DNA from: Desulfovibrio aminophilus
GTDB lineage: Bacteria; Desulfobacterota; Desulfovibrionia; Desulfovibrionales; Desulfovibrionaceae
Direction of reading: 5' to 3'
DNA length: 64,000 nt
Assembly (NCBI RefSeq): GCF_023660105.1
Contig: NZ_JAMHGA010000012.1
Location: 310,001 to 374,000, forward strand
Made by a program: the position numbers and the translations under genes. The notes below the pieces were generated by a model that worked only from the letters and a program-made list of their open reading frames with translations, ran no database searches and was not told the origin of the DNA. How positions within the stretch are numbered: the stretch's first letter is position 1; each line of letters starts with the position of its first letter. Positions 46,150 to 55,609 of this stretch are shown in pieces.

Positions 46150-48289
46150 AGCGGCCGCTCTTCCGCACCCAGGCCTCGGCCTCGGCCTCCGGCACGGGGC
46201 GCGAGAACAGGTAGCCCTGGCCGTATTCGCAGCCGAGATCAGCCAGGATGTCGCGTTGCGTCTCGCTCTCGATGCCCTCCGCCACCACGGAGAGCCCCAG
46301 GTTGTGGGCCAGGCCGATGATGGTCCGCACGATCTCCAGGTTCTCCGGCGACGACTCCATGACCCGCACGAAGGACAGATCGATCTTCAGGTCGTCCAGG
46401 GGGAACTTCTGCAGGTAGCCCAGCGAGGAATAGCCGGTCCCGAAGTCGTCGATGCTGAAGCGGATGCCGTCCTGGCGCAGCCGGTGCAGCTTCTGCACCG
46501 AGTTGCGCGGGTTGTCCATGATCGCCGTCTCGGTGATCTCCAGCTTGAGGCTCTCGGGCGTGAGCCCCGAGCAGTTCACGGCCCGCAGCACGTCCTCGGC
46601 CAGGCCGGGCTTGGCGAACTGACGCGCCGAGACGTTCACCGCCAGGCTCAGCTCCCCGGCACGGCCACCGGCTTTCTGCCAGCCCCGCATGACCCCGCAG
46701 GCCTGGTCCAGGACCCACTGCCCCAGGTCGATGATCATGCCGGTCTCCTCGGCCACGGGAATGAAATCCGCCGGCGACACCGGCCCGCGCCGGGGATGGG
46801 TCCAGCGCAGCAGGGTCTCGAAGCCGCCCAGGCGGCCGTCGCGCAGGGACACGATGGGCTGGAAGGCGAGATGGAACTCGCCGCGCCGCATGGCCCGCCG
46901 CAGATCGTTCTCCAGCCGCAGCGCGGCCACGGCCTGCTCCAGCATGCGTTCGTTGAAGACGTGGAAGCGGTTCTTGCCCCCCTCCTTGGCCTTGTACATG
47001 GCGATGTTGGCGTGGCGGATGAGCTCCTCCGCGCCGACGCCGTCGCTGTCGGCCAGGGCCAGTCCCAGGCTGGCCGAGGTGGTGATCTCATGGCCGTCGA
47101 TGAGGAAGGGCTTGCGCATGGCGTCGCGCACCCGCTTGGCCACCTGGATGGCTTCCCGAGGCGATTCAAGGTCCTCAAGCAGGAGGATGAACTCGTCCCC
47201 GCCGAAGCGGGCCACCAGATCCATGCCGCGCACGCAGCCCAGGATGCGGCGTCCCACCTCCACCAGCAGGAGGTCGCCCCGGGCGTGGCCCAGGCTGTCG
47301 TTGATGATCTTGAACCGGTCCAGGTCCAGGAATACGAGGCCCGCCACGCGTCCCCGGCCGCGCTTGAGCCGCTCCAGGGCCAGGCCCGCGCGGTCCAGGA
47401 GCAGGGTCCGGTTGGCCAGGCCCGTGAGCGGGTCGTGCAGGGCCAGGTGCCGCAATTGCAGCTCGGCCTCCTTGCGGGCCGTGATGTCGCGCATGGACAG
47501 CCGCCACCCCAGGCTCGCCCCCTTCTCCGGTCCCGGAACCTCGCGGCGGACCACGTTGAGCCAGCGCTGTTCGCCGTCGCTGTTCCTGATGCGGAAGTCC
47601 AGGGTCTCGGCCCGGGAATCACCCAGGAAGCGCCGCACCGTGTCGCGGTCCTCGGCGGCCACGATGCCGTGCAGGAACTCGGGGTCGTCCTGGAACGCCT
47701 GGGGCGGATACCCGGAAATCCTCTCGCAGGAGGGGCTCACGTAGAGCGCCCGGCCGTCGGCGCCGATCCAGGATTCCCAGTCGTGGTTGTAGTCCGCCAC
47801 GGTCCGGTAGCGCAGCTCGGACTCCTCCAGGGCGACCTTGGAGGCCTTCAACTCCTCCACGTTGCGCAGCAGCTTGCGGGAGGCGTCCTCCAGCGCCCGC
47901 CGCTGACGGTGAAGCTCCACGAAGACCCGCACCTTGCCGCAGAGCACCTCGGCCTCCACGGGCTTGAACAGGTAGTCCACCGCGCCCAGCTCGTAACCCC
48001 GGAAGACATGCTGCTGCTCCTTGTTGATGGCCGTGACGAAGATGATCGGAATGTGCCGGGTGGCGGGATCGTCGCGCAGGGCCTCGGCCACCTGGAAACC
48101 GTCCATGCCGGGCATCATGACGTCCAGGAGGATCAGGGCCAGATCCTTGCTCTTGGCAATGGCCAGGGCCTCCGGCCCGGACTGGGCCGAAAGGAACTCC
48201 AGGCCGAAGGGCTTGAGCATGCCCTGCAGCAGGCGCAGGTTCATGCGTTCGTCATCCACCGCCAGGATGGGAGTCTTGTCGTTCGCCAT
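46112..48289 (-). CDS. REC-PAS-GGDEF-EAL cyclic-di-GMP signalling protein
   Basis: A 725-residue response regulator for cyclic-di-GMP turnover. Receiver 1-125 (phospho-acceptor Asp56 in LLDVMMPGMDG); coiled linker; PAS about 155-280; GGDEF about 285-445 with intact RFGGDEFILLL; EAL about 460-700 with FETLLRW (EAL reads ETL), ITETAIM, IDDFGTGYSSLGYL and VVAEGIE, so metal-binding residues look intact. Both activities are therefore possible; EAL-type phosphodiesterases often dominate in such hybrids. There is no membrane segment. No partner kinase is adjacent. The gene is divergent from ileS, and its end overlaps the acyl-CoA synthetase gene. Confidence 0.92.
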   Translation of the reverse strand: MANDKTPILAVDDERMNLRLLQGMLKPFGLEFLSAQSGPEALAIAKSKDLALILLDVMMPGMDGFQVAEALRDDPATRHIPIIFVTAINKEQQHVFRGYELGAVDYLFKPVEAEVLCGKVRVFVELHRQRRALEDASRKLLRNVEELKASKVALEESELRYRTVADYNHDWESWIGADGRALYVSPSCERISGYPPQAFQDDPEFLHGIVAAEDRDTVRRFLGDSRAETLDFRIRNSDGEQRWLNVVRREVPGPEKGASLGWRLSMRDITARKEAELQLRHLALHDPLTGLANRTLLLDRAGLALERLKRGRGRVAGLVFLDLDRFKIINDSLGHARGDLLLVEVGRRILGCVRGMDLVARFGGDEFILLLEDLESPREAIQVAKRVRDAMRKPFLIDGHEITTSASLGLALADSDGVGAEELIRHANIAMYKAKEGGKNRFHVFNERMLEQAVAALRLENDLRRAMRRGEFHLAFQPIVSLRDGRLGGFETLLRWTHPRRGPVSPADFIPVAEETGMIIDLGQWVLDQACGVMRGWQKAGGRAGELSLAVNVSARQFAKPGLAEDVLRAVNCSGLTPESLKLEITETAIMDNPRNSVQKLHRLRQDGIRFSIDDFGTGYSSLGYLQKFPLDDLKIDLSFVRVMESSPENLEIVRTIIGLAHNLGLSVVAEGIESETQRDILADLGCEYGQGYLFSRPVPEAEAEAWVRKSGRFNGSGRPRTGSA

Positions 48290-48549
48290 GACCGCCTCGC
48301 CGTAACGGGAGGAAGAGTGTTTTCCAACCCATCGTTACACGATTTCAATCTATCGGGAAATGATTTTCGAAAAACTTGTCCTTCTTCGCCTCGACGCATA
48401 TCCGCAGGAAACCGGAACGGCGGACGGCCCGGCTTCCGGCCGGTCACGAACGCGCGCATTCTTGACTTCCGGTGCGCCTTGTTCCAATCTATCGCGCTCC
48501 ATGCCCGGCCCGTCCGGGCCATTCCCTCGCCACGGAGGCATGACTCGCC
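48290..48549. other. 260-bp divergent gap upstream of ileS
   Basis: No gene is supported. A TTGACT (48462-48467) followed after 17 bp by CAATCT (48485-48490) is a weak ileS promoter candidate. The 10-mer CAATCTATCG occurs twice in the same orientation (48346-48355 and 48485-48494). No T-box leader or other riboswitch fold is evident. Confidence 0.4.
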
Positions 48550-51360
48550 ATGAGCGATTACAAAGCGACCCTTCGCCTTCCCCAGACCGCCTTTCCCATG
48601 AAGGCCAACCTCAAACAGCGCGAGCCCGAGATGCTCAAACGCTGGGAGGAGCTGGACGCCTACGGCCTCATGCTGGCCGCCAACGAAGGCCGCCCGGAAT
48701 ACGTGCTCCACGACGGTCCGCCCTACGCCAACGGCAACATCCACATGGGCACGGCCCTGAACAAGATTCTCAAGGACATGGTGGTCAAGTCCCGCAACAT
48801 GCAGGGATTCCACGCGGGCTACGTGCCCGGCTGGGACTGCCACGGCCTGCCCATTGAACACAAGGTCGAGCTGGAGCTGAAGAAAAAGAAGAAGGAGCTG
48901 CCCGCCGCGGTGATCCGCAAGCTCTGCCGCGAGTACGCCGCCAGGTGGCTCTCGGTGCAGCGCGGAGAGTTCAAGCGCCTGGGCGTGTTCGGCGTCTGGG
49001 ACCGGCCCTACATGACCATGGACCCGGTCTACGAGGCCGCCACGGCGCGCGAGCTGGGCCGCTTCATGTCCAAGGGCTCGGTCTACCGGGGCAAGAAGCC
49101 CGTGCACTGGTGCTGCTCCTGCCACACCGCCCTGGCCGAGGCCGAGGTGGAGTACGCGGACCACACCTCGCCCTCGGTCTTCGTGCGCTTCCCGCTCACC
49201 GACCCAAAAATCCGTGAAATCCTGCCCGAGGCCGACCCGGCCCGGACCTACGCCGCCATCTGGACCACCACGCCCTGGACCCTGCCGTCGAACATGGCCG
49301 TCGCCGTGCACCCGGAATACGACTACGCCTTCGTCAAGGTCGGCGGCGACGTCTACGTCCTGGCCTCGCGCCTCGTGCCGGTCTGCGCCGAGGCCTTCGG
49401 CTGGACCGAACGCACGGTCCTGGCCGAGGTTCCGGGCAACCGCCTGGACGGCCTGGTCGCCCGACACCCCTTCTATGACCGGCCCTCGCCCGTGGTCACG
49501 GCCGACTACGTGACCCTGGATTCGGGCACGGGCCTCGTGCACACCGCCCCGGGCCACGGCCGCGAGGACTACGAGACCGGCATGCGCCGGGGCCTGGAGG
49601 TGCTCTCGCCCCTGGACGACGGCGGCCGTTTCCTGCCCACGGTGGAGTTCTTCGCCGGGTTGCAGGTCATGGAGGCCAACCCCAAGGTCATCGAAAAGCT
49701 CAAGGAGAACGGCCACCTCCTGCTCCAGGAGAACATCCGCCACTCCTACCCGCACTGCTGGCGCTGCAAGGAGCCGGTCATCTTCCGGGCCACGACCCAG
49801 TGGTTCATCTCCATGCAGGCCAACGACCTCCGGGCCAAGGCCCTGGAGGCCATCCACGATCAGGTGCGCTGGGTTCCCGCCTGGGGCGAGGAGCGCATCT
49901 CGAACATGATCGAATTCCGGCCCGACTGGTGCATCTCCCGCCAGCGCAACTGGGGCGTGCCGATCATGGCCCTGATCTGCGAGGACTGCGACGAGGCCTG
50001 GTTCGGCCCGGAGTGGATCGACAAGGTGGTGGCCCATTTCCAGGCCCACGCCACGGGCTGCGACTGGTGGTTCGAGACCCCGGACTCCGAGGTCGTGCCC
50101 CAGGACCTGAAGTGCCCCAAGTGCGGCGGCTCCCATTGGCGTCGCGAGACCGACATCCTGGACGTCTGGTTCGACTCCGGCACGAGCTTCGCGGCCGTGC
50201 TGGAGACCCGGGACGACACATCCTTCCCGGCCGACCTCTACCTGGAGGGCTCGGACCAGCACCGCGGCTGGTTCCACAGCTCGCTGCTGGCCTCCGTGGG
50301 CACGCGCGGCGTGCCGCCCTACAAGGCCGTGCTGACCCACGGCTACGTGGTGGACGGCGAGGGCCGCAAGATGTCCAAGTCCATCGGCAACACCATCGCG
50401 CCCCAGGAGATCATCGACAAGTACGGCGCGGAAATCCTGCGCCTGTGGACCTCGGCCGTGAACTACCAGGAGGACGTGCGGGTCTCGGACGAAATCCTCT
50501 CCCGCCTGGTGGACGCCTACCGCCGCATCCGCAACACCTGCCGCTTCATCCTCGGCAACCTCGCGGACTTCGAGCCCTCCAAGGCCGTGGCCCCGACGGA
50601 CATGCCCGCCCTGGACCGCTACGCCCTGGACCTCGTGCTCAAGGCCCACCGGACCATGCAGCAGGCCTACGCCGACTACGAATTCCACAAGGTCTACCAC
50701 ACCCTGCACAACCTCTGCGTCACGGACCTCTCGGCCTTCTACCTGGACATCACCAAGGACCGGCTCTACGTGGACGCCCCCGGCGGCCTCGCCCGCCGCT
50801 CGGCCCAGACCGTGCTCTGGCAGGCGCTCATGCTCCTGCTGACCGACATGGCCCCGGTCCTCTCCTTCACCGCCGAAGAGGCCTTCCTGGCCCTGCCCGA
50901 GGCTCTGCGCCCGGGCGTTTCCTCGGTCTTCGCCCTGCGTCACGAACCCCTGGACCCGAACCTGGGCAAGGAGGAGCGCGAGCGCTGGGAGACGCTGCTG
51001 GCGGTCCGCGCCGAGGCCTCCAAGGCCGTGGAGCCGTTGCGCCAGGCGGGCAAGGTCGGCCATTCCCTGAGCACGGCCCTGACCCTGTACGCGCCGGAGA
51101 TGACCCGCCAGGCCCTGGCCGGATTCTCTCAAGCTGAACTTGAGGAAATCTTCATCGTCTCCAAGGTGGCCCTGGCCGACGACGGGCAGGCCCCGGCCGA
51201 CGCCTTCGCCTCCGCCGAGGTGGAGGGGCTGCGGGTCTCCGTGGGGAACGCGCCCGGCGGCAAGTGCGAGCGCTGTTGGAAATACTCCGAGAAACTCGGC
51301 GCGGACGGCCCGGCCGACGTTTGCCCGCGCTGCGCGGCCGTGCTCAAGGCCATCGGCTGA
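48550..51360 (+). CDS. ileS: Isoleucyl-tRNA synthetase
   Basis: Charges tRNA-Ile with isoleucine, with editing of valine. The 936-residue class I enzyme contains the HIGH motif as [11 protein letters not shown], the editing-domain region ([35 protein letters not shown]), the KMSKS motif in [13 protein letters not shown], and a C-terminal zinc finger ([11 protein letters not shown] and CPRCAAVL). Length and domain order are those of the bacterial type I (E. coli-like) enzyme. GGAGG lies 11 nt before the ATG. It is the first gene of the ileS-lspA-lgt cluster. Confidence 0.97.
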   Translation: MSDYKATLRLPQTAFPMKANLKQREPEMLKRWEELDAYGLMLAANEGRPEYVLHDGPPYANGNIHMGTALNKILKDMVVKSRNMQGFHAGYVPGWDCHGLPIEHKVELELKKKKKELPAAVIRKLCREYAARWLSVQRGEFKRLGVFGVWDRPYMTMDPVYEAATARELGRFMSKGSVYRGKKPVHWCCSCHTALAEAEVEYADHTSPSVFVRFPLTDPKIREILPEADPARTYAAIWTTTPWTLPSNMAVAVHPEYDYAFVKVGGDVYVLASRLVPVCAEAFGWTERTVLAEVPGNRLDGLVARHPFYDRPSPVVTADYVTLDSGTGLVHTAPGHGREDYETGMRRGLEVLSPLDDGGRFLPTVEFFAGLQVMEANPKVIEKLKENGHLLLQENIRHSYPHCWRCKEPVIFRATTQWFISMQANDLRAKALEAIHDQVRWVPAWGEERISNMIEFRPDWCISRQRNWGVPIMALICEDCDEAWFGPEWIDKVVAHFQAHATGCDWWFETPDSEVVPQDLKCPKCGGSHWRRETDILDVWFDSGTSFAAVLETRDDTSFPADLYLEGSDQHRGWFHSSLLASVGTRGVPPYKAVLTHGYVVDGEGRKMSKSIGNTIAPQEIIDKYGAEILRLWTSAVNYQEDVRVSDEILSRLVDAYRRIRNTCRFILGNLADFEPSKAVAPTDMPALDRYALDLVLKAHRTMQQAYADYEFHKVYHTLHNLCVTDLSAFYLDITKDRLYVDAPGGLARRSAQTVLWQALMLLLTDMAPVLSFTAEEAFLALPEALRPGVSSVFALRHEPLDPNLGKEERERWETLLAVRAEASKAVEPLRQAGKVGHSLSTALTLYAPEMTRQALAGFSQAELEEIFIVSKVALADDGQAPADAFASAEVEGLRVSVGNAPGGKCERCWKYSEKLGADGPADVCPRCAAVLKAIG

Positions 51361-51362
51361 AC

Positions 51363-51857
51363 ATGAAACGCCGCTATCTCGTCGCCCTGGCCCTGACCCT
51401 CACGGTCCTGATCCCGGACCTGATCACCAAGGCCGTGGTCCAGGCCAAGCTGGAACTCTGGGAGTCGCGCACCGTGATCCCGGGGTTCCTCGACCTCGTG
51501 CACGTGACCAACAAGGGCGCGGCCTTCGGCTTCCTGAACCGGGTGGACATCACTTGGCAGACCGCCTTCCTGGTGGCCGTGACCTTGCTGGCCGTGGGCG
51601 TCATGGTCCATCTCCTGCGCCAGGCCTCGGACCAGGAGACCTTCCTGGTCGCCGGGCTGGGGCTCATCCTGGGCGGGGCCCTGGGCAACCTGGTGGACCG
51701 TCTGCGCTACGGGGAGGTCGTCGACTTCCTGGACTTCTACGTGGGCGACTGGCACTGGCCCGCGTTCAACGTGGCCGACATCGCCATCACCCTGGGCGCG
51801 TTCTGCCTGCTCATCTCCCTGTACCGGAAAAAGCCGCATGCATCCCGTTCTCGTTGA
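51363..51857 (+). CDS. lspA: Lipoprotein signal peptidase
   Basis: Inner-membrane aspartyl protease that removes signal peptides from prolipoproteins. The 164-residue protein has four hydrophobic segments, starting MKRRYLVALALTLTVLIPDL (with the first catalytic-region DLITK). The signatures are VTNKGAAFGFL, LGGALGNLVDRLRYGEVVDF and FNVADIAITLGAF; the catalytic Asp pair lies in NLVDR and NVAD. The ATG at 51363 is 2 bp after the ileS stop; longer in-frame versions would overlap ileS. Its end overlaps lgt by 20 bp. Confidence 0.95.
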   Translation: MKRRYLVALALTLTVLIPDLITKAVVQAKLELWESRTVIPGFLDLVHVTNKGAAFGFLNRVDITWQTAFLVAVTLLAVGVMVHLLRQASDQETFLVAGLGLILGGALGNLVDRLRYGEVVDFLDFYVGDWHWPAFNVADIAITLGAFCLLISLYRKKPHASRSR

Positions 51858-52599
51858 CCTGGGCTTCGTGACCATCCACACATACGGGGTGTTCATCGCC
51901 CTGGCCTTTCTCGGGGGCGTGGGCTGGACCTGGCTGGAGGCCCGGCGCAAGGGGCTCGAGGCCGGCCGCGTCGTGGACCTGGCCTTCGCGGTGTTCGTGG
52001 GCGCGCTGGTGGGCGCGCGGCTGCTCTACGTCCTGCTCTACCTGCCCCACTACCTCGAACATCCCTTGGAAATCCTCATGTTCTGGGAGGGCGGCATGGT
52101 CTTTTCCGGCGGGGCCGCGCTGGGCGGCTGGCTGGGCTGGCGCGTGGCCCGCGGACACGGCATGCCCGTGTCGCCCTGGCTGGACGCCGCGGCCCCGGGC
52201 CTGGCCCTGGGCGAGGCCATCGGCCGCCTGGGCTGCTTCTCGGCCGGCTGCTGCTACGGCCAGCTCTGCGCCATGCCCTGGGCCGTGACCTTCACCGACC
52301 CGCGCTCCCTGGCCGTGCCCCTGAACATGCCCCTGCACCCCACGCAGATCTACCACAGCCTGTCCGGCCTGCTGACCTTCGGCCTGCTCCTGGCCCTGCG
52401 CGGCCGCCTGGAACGGCGTCCGGGCAGCCTCATGGGCCTGTTCCTGGTGCTGTTCTCCCTGGCGCGCTTCGCCGTGGAGTTCTTCCGGGCCGACTTCCGG
52501 GGCGGACTCGGCCCGTTCAGCGTGACCCAGGCGGTCTACGCCGTCTTCCTCTGCCTGGGCCTGTACCTCATGACCCGCAAACATTCCGTACGGAGTTGA
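51838..52599 (+). CDS. lgt: Prolipoprotein diacylglyceryl transferase
   Basis: Inner-membrane enzyme that transfers diacylglycerol from phosphatidylglycerol to the lipobox Cys, the step before LspA. The 253-residue protein has about seven membrane segments. The family motifs are IHTYGVFIALAF (HxYG-like), GGMVFSGGAALGGWLGWRVA, the Lgt signature region AIGRLGCFSAGCCYG and HPTQIYHSLSGLLTF. The start overlaps lspA, so both steps of lipoprotein maturation are coupled. Confidence 0.95.
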   Translation: MHPVLVDLGFVTIHTYGVFIALAFLGGVGWTWLEARRKGLEAGRVVDLAFAVFVGALVGARLLYVLLYLPHYLEHPLEILMFWEGGMVFSGGAALGGWLGWRVARGHGMPVSPWLDAAAPGLALGEAIGRLGCFSAGCCYGQLCAMPWAVTFTDPRSLAVPLNMPLHPTQIYHSLSGLLTFGLLLALRGRLERRPGSLMGLFLVLFSLARFAVEFFRADFRGGLGPFSVTQAVYAVFLCLGLYLMTRKHSVRS

Positions 52600-52602
52600 G
52601 CC

Positions 52603-52827
52603 ATGTTTCCCCTGCCGAACCTGAGCACCGAACAATGGATCATGATCTTCGGCCCGCTGGGGCTCTTCGTCTGCATCAGCCTGTTCTCCATCTGGGACGC
52701 CTTCCGCCGGGAATTCCCGTCCATCCTGGAAAAGATGGCCTGGATCCAGCTTTCCGTGCTGGTTCCCTTTTTGGGCGGAGTGGCGTATTTAATTTTCGGA
52801 AGAAAAAGGGGGCAGAAAATTCGATGA
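52603..52827 (+). CDS. PLDc_N-type small membrane protein
   Basis: A 74-residue protein with two membrane segments (WIMIFGPLGLFVCISLFSIW and WIQLSVLVPFLGGVAYLIFG) ending GRKRGQKIR. This is the short two-helix domain (PLDc_N) that precedes phospholipase-D-like cardiolipin synthases, here as a stand-alone protein. The role of such stand-alone proteins is unknown; an envelope function is suggested by the neighbours. It lies 3 bp after lgt and overlaps the next gene by 4 bp. Confidence 0.8.
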   Translation: MFPLPNLSTEQWIMIFGPLGLFVCISLFSIWDAFRREFPSILEKMAWIQLSVLVPFLGGVAYLIFGRKRGQKIR

Positions 52828-53702
52828 AGACCACCATCCGCACCACCGTCGGCCTGGCCGCCCTGGCCGCCCTCATGACCCTGGCCCCGGGCTGCGCCTC
52901 GCGCCAGGACGTCCAGACCCTGGACCAGCGCAACCGCCAGACCATGCAGGAAGCCCGCGACCTGTACAAACAGCTCGAGGAGCAGATCGCCGTGGCCCGC
53001 GAGGAGGCGCGCAAGAGCAGCGCCCCGATGCAGGCCAAGCAGGCCGACATCTGGGCCGAGGTCGAGTCCCTCAAGACCGAGGTGGCCACCCTCAAGGGCC
53101 AGATGGACACCATGAACATGCGCATGGCCCCCCAGGGCGGCGCGGACCTGGCCCAGCTCGACGAGCGGGTCAAGGCCATCGAGCTGGCCCTGGAATCCCA
53201 GTTCGCCGTGGACCTCGGCAAGGGCGCCAAGGCCGCCGCCACCGCTCCGGCGGCTCCGGCCCAGGCCCAGCAGGAGCAGGCCGCCCCGGCCCAGAACGCC
53301 GAGGCCGCCGCTCCGACCCAGGACCCGGCCGACGCCCTCTACGCCAAGGGGCTCAGCGCCTTCAAGGAACGCAAGTACGACGAGGCCCGCCGCGACTTCG
53401 CCGAGTTCGTGACCACGTTCAAGAAGCACTCCCTGGTGCCCAACGCCATCTTCTGGCAGGGTGAATGCTATTACCAGCTGGGCGACTACGCCAAGGCCGT
53501 GCTCGCCTACCAGGACGTGATCGACAAGCACAAGGACAGCCCGAAGTACCGCTCGGCCCTGCTCAAACAGGGAATCTCCTTCTACAAGATGGGCAAGGAC
53601 AAGCCGGGCAAGATCATCCTCCAGGAGCTCATCGACAAGAATCCCGGCACGGCCGAGGCCAACCGGGCCAAGCAGTTCCTGGCCGATCCGAAGAAGAAGT
53701 AA
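52824..53702 (+). CDS. Tol-Pal system-type lipoprotein, coiled coil plus TPR (CpoB/YbgF-like)
   Basis: A 292-residue exported protein. The signal peptide ends in a lipobox-like LAPGC-ASRQ (Cys at about 24), then comes a coiled-coil region (about 30-130), an Ala/Pro/Gln linker, and three TPR-like repeats (ALYAKGLSAFKERKYDEARR; AIFWQGECYYQLGDYAKAVL; YRSALLKQGISFYKMGKDKP). This is the layout of YbgF/CpoB, which links outer-membrane constriction with peptidoglycan synthesis. No tol or pal gene is adjacent. It could alternatively be a BamD-like or generic TPR lipoprotein. It overlaps the PLDc_N gene (ATGA). Confidence 0.8.
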   Translation: MKTTIRTTVGLAALAALMTLAPGCASRQDVQTLDQRNRQTMQEARDLYKQLEEQIAVAREEARKSSAPMQAKQADIWAEVESLKTEVATLKGQMDTMNMRMAPQGGADLAQLDERVKAIELALESQFAVDLGKGAKAAATAPAAPAQAQQEQAAPAQNAEAAAPTQDPADALYAKGLSAFKERKYDEARRDFAEFVTTFKKHSLVPNAIFWQGECYYQLGDYAKAVLAYQDVIDKHKDSPKYRSALLKQGISFYKMGKDKPGKIILQELIDKNPGTAEANRAKQFLADPKKK

Positions 53703-53750
53703 GCCGGTTCCGGGCGCCCCGCGCGTCGGCGAGCCGCACATAGAGGAATC

Positions 53751-54209
53751 ATGAGCGCCACCGTCAGCTCCGAAGTCCAGAAGGGCTTCCGCAAGATCGT
53801 CTATCTGACCTTCCCCCCGGGGATTTCCAGCCGTCCCGTGGTCTGCAACCTGGCCCGCCTGTTCGACCTCTCCTTCAACATCCTGAAGGCCGAGATCAGC
53901 CCCCGCCAGGAAGGCACCATGACGCTGGAGATCAGCGGGCTGGAGACCGACTTCCACAAGGGCGTCAACTACCTCAAGGAGAACAGCGTCCGCATCACTC
54001 CGGTGGCCCAGAAGATCTTCCGCGACGAAGACTCCTGCATCCACTGCGGCGTGTGCACGGCCATGTGCCCCACCGGGGCCCTGTCCGTGGACAAGGGCAC
54101 CCGCAAGGTGCTCTTCGAGGTGGACAAGTGCTCGGCCTGCGGCCTGTGCACCCGGGTCTGCCCGGTGCGGGCCATGGCCGTGGACCTGGACGAGAACGGA
54201 CGCCAGTAA
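53751..54209 (+). CDS. NIL-domain 2[4Fe-4S] ferredoxin-like protein
   Basis: A 152-residue protein. Residues 10-80 form a NIL domain (RKIVYLTFPPGISSRPVVCN; FDLSFNILKAEISPRQEGTM), a ferredoxin-like fold known from MetN transporters. Two 4Fe-4S motifs follow, CIHCGVCTAMCPTGAL and CSACGLCTRVCPVRAM. NIL-ferredoxins are common in sulfate reducers and methanogens and have been linked to homocysteine/sulfur transfer in sulfide-rich anaerobes. AGAGGAA precedes the ATG. It heads a small group with PilZ and CheZ genes. Confidence 0.9.
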   Translation: MSATVSSEVQKGFRKIVYLTFPPGISSRPVVCNLARLFDLSFNILKAEISPRQEGTMTLEISGLETDFHKGVNYLKENSVRITPVAQKIFRDEDSCIHCGVCTAMCPTGALSVDKGTRKVLFEVDKCSACGLCTRVCPVRAMAVDLDENGRQ

Positions 54210-54219
54210 GGAGAGCCGC

Positions 54220-54735
54220 ATGGAGCAGGAACAGCGCGCCTATTCCCGTGTCGCCGCCCAGCTCAGGGCCCACGGCCGCCGTTGCGATTCGCCGGACGGC
54301 CCGCCGCTGTTCCGCACCGCCACGCGCAGGGACGGCTCCACCCTGGCCGCCCGCCTCTCCACCACCTCCATGCCCGAGGGCCTGGTGGACTTCCTGGTGG
54401 AGATGGACACCAAGCTGGACCAGATCCTCGCCGGACAGCGCCAGGACCTCATCCGCCAGGATTTCCCCCTGGAGCTGGACGTCCGGGAGATATCCGGCGC
54501 GGGCGTGCGGTTCCGCTCCGAGGAGCCCCTGGCCGACGGGCAGATTCTCGAGGTCGTCATCGTGCTCACCCAGTTTCCCCTGCGCCTGGCCTCGGCCATC
54601 GGCCGGGTGCGCGGCATCGAGGACGGGCTGCACCGCTTCGAGTTCACCCATATCCGGGAACACGACCTGGAGAGCATCGTGCAGTTCGTGTTCCAGGAAC
54701 AGCGCGAGGAAATCCGCAACCGCAAGTGGAGTTGA
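54220..54735 (+). CDS. PilZ-domain protein
   Basis: A 171-residue protein whose C-terminal half fits a PilZ or PilZ-like beta-barrel (LELDVREISGAGVRFRSEEP; FPLRLASAIGRVRGIEDGLH; FEFTHIREHDLESIVQFVFQ). The RxxxR and D/NxSxxG cyclic-di-GMP motifs are only partly preserved (DVREISGAG), so nucleotide binding is uncertain. The N-terminal third is Arg-rich and unassigned. AAGGAG precedes the ATG, 10 bp after the ferredoxin gene. The cheZ gene downstream suggests a link to motility control. Confidence 0.75.
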   Translation: MEQEQRAYSRVAAQLRAHGRRCDSPDGPPLFRTATRRDGSTLAARLSTTSMPEGLVDFLVEMDTKLDQILAGQRQDLIRQDFPLELDVREISGAGVRFRSEEPLADGQILEVVIVLTQFPLRLASAIGRVRGIEDGLHRFEFTHIREHDLESIVQFVFQEQREEIRNRKWS

Positions 54736-54812
54736 ACATCTTTCCGCGATCCGTGCGGAGCGCGGGGAACCGTCCGGGTTCCCCGCTGTGTTTTGAGCCA
54801 CGCGAGGTGCCC

Positions 54813-55538
54813 ATGCAGTCCAAGGACGACATTCTCAAATCCCTGCTGGAAAAGGTGTCCGAGCAGATGGCCGCGGACCTCAAGCAGACCATCGCGGCCG
54901 CCGTGGAGAAAGAGATTTCCCGCAGCCTCTCATCGGCCCTCCTGGAAGGCGAATTCTACCGCCGGGTCAACGAGGACCTGCAGGACAGCCTCAAGGACAT
55001 CTACCGCGAGATCAAGACCGCCAAGGAAGCCAAGCCCCTGCCCGCCTCCATGCAGGACCCCGACGCCCTGATCAACAAGGCCTCGGACCAACTGGACGCG
55101 GTGCTGCGCACCACGGAGAAAGCCGCCGAGGAGATCATCGAGATCGTGGAGAAGCTCCAGGACATGCAGGCCTCCCTGGGCCAGGTCATCCGGGCCTTCG
55201 ACTCCGGCGGGGTCAAGAAGGAGGATCGCCAGCGGCTGGTCGAGATCAACGAGACCCTGGGGCAGGACCTGATGCGCATCATGACCACCCTCTCCTTCCA
55301 GGACCTCACGGGCCAGCGCATCAAGATCATCATCGAGACGATCAAGAAGATCGAGGCCATCGTGCTGGACGTGTACATGTCCACCGGGCTCATGATCCAG
55401 GCCCGCGAGCAGCAGCCGGAAAAGGACTTCGACTCCATCGAGGCCGAGGCCAAGGACCGCATGAGCACCCTCAAGGGCCCCCAGGAAGGCACGAACCAGG
55501 GCGCGGTGGACGACCTGTTGGCCCAGCTGGGCATGTAG
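54813..55538 (+). CDS. cheZ: CheZ-like CheY-P phosphatase
   Basis: Dephosphorylates CheY-P to reset flagellar control. The 241-residue, mostly helical protein has the active-site helix LSFQDLTGQRIKIIIETIKK, with Asp164 and Gln168 spaced as in E. coli CheZ (Asp143, Gln147). A long amphipathic helical hairpin (about 90-185) precedes it, and a C-terminal CheY-docking helix (AVDDLLAQLGM) is present after a disordered linker. The start at 54813 has GAGGTG upstream. The likely substrate is a CheY-type receiver encoded elsewhere. Confidence 0.88.
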   Translation: MQSKDDILKSLLEKVSEQMAADLKQTIAAAVEKEISRSLSSALLEGEFYRRVNEDLQDSLKDIYREIKTAKEAKPLPASMQDPDALINKASDQLDAVLRTTEKAAEEIIEIVEKLQDMQASLGQVIRAFDSGGVKKEDRQRLVEINETLGQDLMRIMTTLSFQDLTGQRIKIIIETIKKIEAIVLDVYMSTGLMIQAREQQPEKDFDSIEAEAKDRMSTLKGPQEGTNQGAVDDLLAQLGM

Positions 55539-55564
55539 ACGCCCCTTGGCGGCCAAGCGGATCA

Positions 55565-55597
55565 GGGCCGTTCCGGGAAACCGGGGCGGCCCTTTTT
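55565..55597 (+). terminator. Rho-independent terminator after cheZ
   Basis: GGGCCG (55565-55570) pairs with CGGCCC (55587-55592), extended by TTCC/GGGG pairs, followed by TTTTT. It lies between the convergent cheZ and mgtE genes. Confidence 0.8.
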
Positions 55598-55609
55598 CAT
55601 TGGGGAACG

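Noticed and set aside
48290-48549. T-box or other riboswitch before ileS
   Set aside because: No T-box sequence, specifier stem or antiterminator/terminator pair was found.
48241-51132. A 963-codon minus-strand frame opposite ileS
   Set aside because: Shadow of ileS codon bias with no recognisable domain.
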